The notes below the pieces were generated by a model. The model saw only the letters and a list, made by a program, of their open reading frames with translations. It was not told the DNA's origin and searched no databases. Below, one piece after another: positions 61,161 through 64,000 of a stretch of 64,000 bases of DNA. Each line of letters begins with the position of its first letter. The stretch's first letter is position 1. The stretch is from Henricia sp. BOLD:AAB3569 (lineage: Eukaryota > Echinodermata > Asteroidea > Spinulosida > Echinasteridae). Location: assembly GCA_037783545.1 (NCBI GenBank), contig JBBELK010000013.1:1-64000 (forward strand), read 5' to 3'. Position numbers and translations under genes: made by a program.

Positions 61161-62997
61161 CGACCTCAGCCAGGTAAGTCGGATGTCTAAATTGACCTTG
61201 ACCACTGACCTTAAATTAATACATACCATTTCCATCACTCCGATCCATGGGGAGCCAGGGGTCCTATTAAAGTGGCCTTGACCCTGGCCCTAGTTAAATG
61301 AACGTAGCATCCTGTAAATAGTAGTACAGACAACATGATTGTTGAAATTGACCAAACAGGGACCGACAAAATACATTTTTGTTATGATTAGTGACCCCTG
61401 TAACCTTTAAATTAACCTTTGACCTTGAAGATGTCCTTAAAAATCTTGGAGACTTTAATAAATAAACTCAGCATCCTGTAAATCCTACAACGGACACCAC
61501 GATTCTTAAAATTGACCAAAGAGGGCCCGCCAAAGTGCAATTTTAAGATTGTTTACCCTAGTTGTGACCTTTAAATTGACCTTTAAATTGACCTTTGACC
61601 TTGCAGATGACCATACAAATCTTAAAGACTTTAATAAATGAACTCAGCATCCTGTAAATCCTAGAATGGGCGCCACGATTGTTGAAATTGACCAACGAGG
61701 GGCCGCCAAAGTGCAATTTTAAGATTTTTGACACTAGTTATGGCCTTTAAATTTACCTTTAAATTGACTTTTGACCTTGAAGATGACCATAAAAATCTTA
61801 AAGACTTTAATAAATGAACTCAGCATCCTGTAAATCCTAGAATGGGCGCCACGATTGTTGAAATTGACCAACGAGGGGCCGCCAAAGTGCAATTTTAAAA
61901 TTGTTGACCCTAGTTATGGCCTTTAAATTGACCTTTAAATTGACTTTTGACCTTGAAGATGACCATAAAAATCTTAAAGACTTTAATAAATTAACTCAGC
62001 ATCCTGTAAATCCTAGAATGGGCGCCACGATTGTTGAAATTGACCAACGAGGGGCCGCCGAGGTGCAATTTTAAGATTTTTGACCCTAGTTATGGCCTTT
62101 AAATTGACCTTTAAATTGGCTTTTGACCTTGAAGATGACCATAAAAATATTAAAGACTTTAATAAATTAACTCAGCATCCTGTAAATCATAGAATGGGCG
62201 CCACGATTGTTGAAATTGACCAACGAGGGGCCGCCGAGGTGCAATTTTAAGATTTTTGACCCTAGTTATGGCCTTTAAATTGACCTTTAAATTGGCTTTT
62301 GACCTTGAAGATGACCATAAAAATATTAAAGACTTTAATAAATTAACTCAGCATCCTGTAAATCATAGAATGGGCGCCACGATTGTTGAAATTGACCAAC
62401 GAGGGGCCGCCAAAGTGCAATTTTAAGATTTTTGACCCTAGTTATGGCCTTTAAATTGACCTTTAAATTGACTTTTGACCTTGAAGATGACCATACAAAT
62501 CTTAAAGACTTTAATAAATGAACTCAGCATCCTGTAAATCATAGAATGGGCGCCACGATTGTTGAAATTGACCAACGAGGGGCCGCTAAAGTGCAATTTT
62601 AAGATTGTTAGTTATGGCCTTTAAATTGACCTTTAAATTGACTTTTGACCTTGAAGATGACCATAAACATCTTAAATACTTTAATAAATGAACTCAGCAT
62701 CCTGTAAATCATAGAATGGACACCACGATTGTTAAAATTGACCAGGGAAAGGGCCGTCAGAGTGCAATTTTGTGATTTTTGACCCTATGTGACCTTTAAA
62801 TTGACTTTTGACCTTGAAGATGACCTTAACAATCTTGGAGACTATAAAAAATTAACTTAGCATCCTGTCAATCCTCGAATGGGTGCCACGATTGTTAAAA
62901 TTTACCAACGAGGGGCCGCCAAAGTGCAATTGCATGGTTTTGACCCTTTATGACCTTTAAATTGACCTTTGACCTTGAAGATGACCTCTTAAAAATT
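61161..62997 (+). repeat. 176-bp minisatellite rich in TGACCT words
   Basis: The word gcatcctgtaaat or a close variant occurs at 61,307, 61,471, 61,647, 61,823, 61,999, 62,175, 62,351, 62,527, 62,697 and 62,860. The central spacings are exactly 176 bp and the outer ones are 163-170 bp. Units include gggcgccacgattgttgaaa, gaccaacgaggggccgcc and runs of ttgacctttaaa. The central units are nearly identical and the outer ones diverged, the usual pattern of a locally expanding array. Most units have TGACCTTGA (reverse TCAAGGTCA). Edge units have TGACCTTTGACCT, two half-sites one base apart. The array ends directly at the right terminal inverted repeat. Confidence 0.93.
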
Positions 62998-63101
62998 GGC
63001 AACAACCGGATTTGAATTCCTTGATATGAAATTAACATATCCTCAAATTTGCCAAGATTGTACCCGAAAATGCATATGGGACCCCTTAGTGCTGTAGACT
63101 A
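62998..63101 (-). repeat. Right terminal inverted repeat of the composite element
   Basis: Counterpart of the left terminus: tgtagacta at 63,093-63,101, aagattgtacccgaa at 63,054-63,068, and ggcaacaaccggatttg at 62,998-63,014. It is about 10 bp shorter than the left end. It abuts the 176-bp minisatellite directly. Confidence 0.85.
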
Positions 63102-63104
63102 ATA
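63102..63104. repeat. Right target-site duplication ATA
   Basis: Second copy of the ATA duplicated by the insertion. It is followed directly by actctgtcgg of the interrupted satellite unit. Confidence 0.8.
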
Positions 63105-64000
63105 ACTCTGTCGGTTTAAACGGGAAATTGCTGATATTTGCACAACACGTTTGGGATATAGAGTTGTTTTAGCAGGCAAAATTAGAAGTTTGTCTGCCAA
63201 TTCCTTCAGTTCCAAAATAGCGACCGTTTCAGACGCAAGGTTTCACGAAAGCGGCGTCTGCTCGTGCGAAAAGGAGTTTTTGCTAGATTCGACGATAACT
63301 CTGTCGGTTTAAACGGGAAATTGCTGAAATTTGCACAACACGTTTGGGATATAGAGTTGTTTTAGCAGGCAAAATTGAAAGTTTGTCTGCCAATTCCTTC
63401 AGTTCCAAAATAGCGACCGTTTCAGACGCAAGGTTTCACGAAAGCGGCGTCTGCTCGTGCGAAAAGGAGTTTTTGCTAGATTCGACGATAACTCTGTCGG
63501 TTTAAACGGGAAATTGCTGAAATTTGCACAACACGTTTGGGATATAGAGTTGTTTTAGCAGGCAAAATTGGAAGTTTGTCTGCCAATTCCTTCAGTTCCA
63601 AAATAGCGACCGTTTCAGACGCAAGGTTTCACGAAAGCGGCGTCTGCTCGTGCGAAAACTGTGCGGCAGGGAGTTTTTGCTAGATTCGACGATAACTCTG
63701 TCGGTTTAAACGGGAAATTGCTGAAATTTGCACAACACGTTTGGGATATAGAGTTGTTTTAGCAGGCAAAATTGGAAGTTTGTCTGCCAATTCCTTCAGT
63801 TCCAAAATAGCGACCGTTTCAGACGCAAGGTTTCACGAAAGCGGCGTCTGCTCGTGCGAAAACTGTGCCTGCAGGGAGTTTTTGCTAGATTCGACGATAA
63901 CTCTGTCTGTTTAAACGGGAAATTGCTGAAATTTGCACAACACGTTTGGGATATAGAGTTGTTTTAGCAGGCAAAATTGGAAGTTTGTCTGCCAATTCCT
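63102..64000 (+). repeat. Satellite array resumes after the insertion
   Basis: About 4.5 monomers of the same 193/205-bp family in the same orientation, running off the window. In order they carry aattagaag, aattgaaag, the 204-bp gtgcggcag module, the cctgcaggg module and tctgtttaaacggg. The part from aattgaaag onward repeats the order seen at about 42,460-43,000, so the right flank belongs to sub-domain D. Confidence 0.97.

Larger units (their letters stand above)
53527..63101. mobile_element. 9.6-kb composite TIR element inserted in satellite
   Basis: The satellite unit stops at cgacgata (53,526) and resumes at ataactctg (63,102), so the array continues in phase with only ATA duplicated. 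The inserted segment begins TAGTCTACA and ends TGTAGACTA, a perfect 9-bp inverted terminus inside longer imperfect inverted repeats. This is the signature of a DNA transposon with a 3-bp target-site duplication. The interior holds a foldback-like inverted repeat, a LINE fragment, a Tc1-like fragment and a minisatellite. None of these is a transposase that would plausibly recognise these termini, so the element appears non-autonomous. A superfamily cannot be assigned: several have 3-bp duplications, and the termini do not start with CACTA. Nested later insertions are likely. Confidence 0.85.

Noticed and set aside
53527-63101. Helitron/Helentron-type element with internal tandem repeats, as known from bivalves
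   Set aside because: Clear inverted termini and a 3-bp target duplication are present, which Helitrons lack. No CTRR-type end with hairpin was seen.

Overview
The window is non-coding, repeat-dominated DNA from an animal genome, most likely an aquatic invertebrate. The evidence for this is indirect: one satellite family fills about 85% of the sequence, there are decayed fragments of a LINE reverse transcriptase and a Tc1-like transposase, and a TGACCT-rich 176-bp minisatellite is present. No intact protein-coding gene, rRNA, convincing tRNA or CRISPR array was found. The many short open frames of 60-124 codons inside the satellite and the sub-repeats are periodic copies of the same repeat and are not treated as genes.

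Positions 1-53,526 are one head-to-tail satellite array of about 270 monomers, all in the same orientation. Two monomer lengths alternate, 193 bp and 205 bp, and differ by a 12-bp module. A rarer 204-bp form and single-base indel forms also occur. The array has higher-order structure. About 1.4-9.2 kb is repeated at about 9.6-17.2 kb (offsets 7,996-8,783 bp), followed by sub-domains with their own diagnostic variants and shorter block periods: 977/1,375 bp; 1,568/2,988/3,193 bp; and 1,386/1,771/3,895 bp. Each canonical monomer has a PmeI palindrome inside a 17-bp motif that matches 8 of the 9 essential positions of the mammalian CENP-B box, a nested 31-bp dyad, and no CpG depletion.

Positions 53,527-63,101 are a 9,575-bp composite insertion that interrupts one monomer cleanly. 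The satellite resumes at the same base, with a 3-bp ATA duplication. The insertion has imperfect terminal inverted repeats of about 104-114 bp that end in a perfect 9-bp match (TAGTCTACA/TGTAGACTA). From left to right it holds a unique segment, a 14-bp perfect hairpin, a giant inverted repeat (54,035-56,200 and 57,020-59,343) whose arms are tandem 201-212-bp units, a decayed LINE reverse-transcriptase fragment between the arms, about 1.1 kb of unrecognised DNA, an antisense frameshifted Tc1-like transposase remnant, and a roughly ten-copy 176-bp minisatellite next to the right terminus. No transposase that could mobilise the whole element is visible, so it looks non-autonomous.

Positions 63,102-64,000 are the same satellite again, with variants typical of the last sub-domain before the insertion. 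The most noteworthy points are the previously unseen (to me) TIR-bounded composite element in the satellite, its insertion 4 bp from the CENP-B-box-like motif, and the nested foldback structure. All functional statements about centromeres or mobility are inference from sequence patterns.
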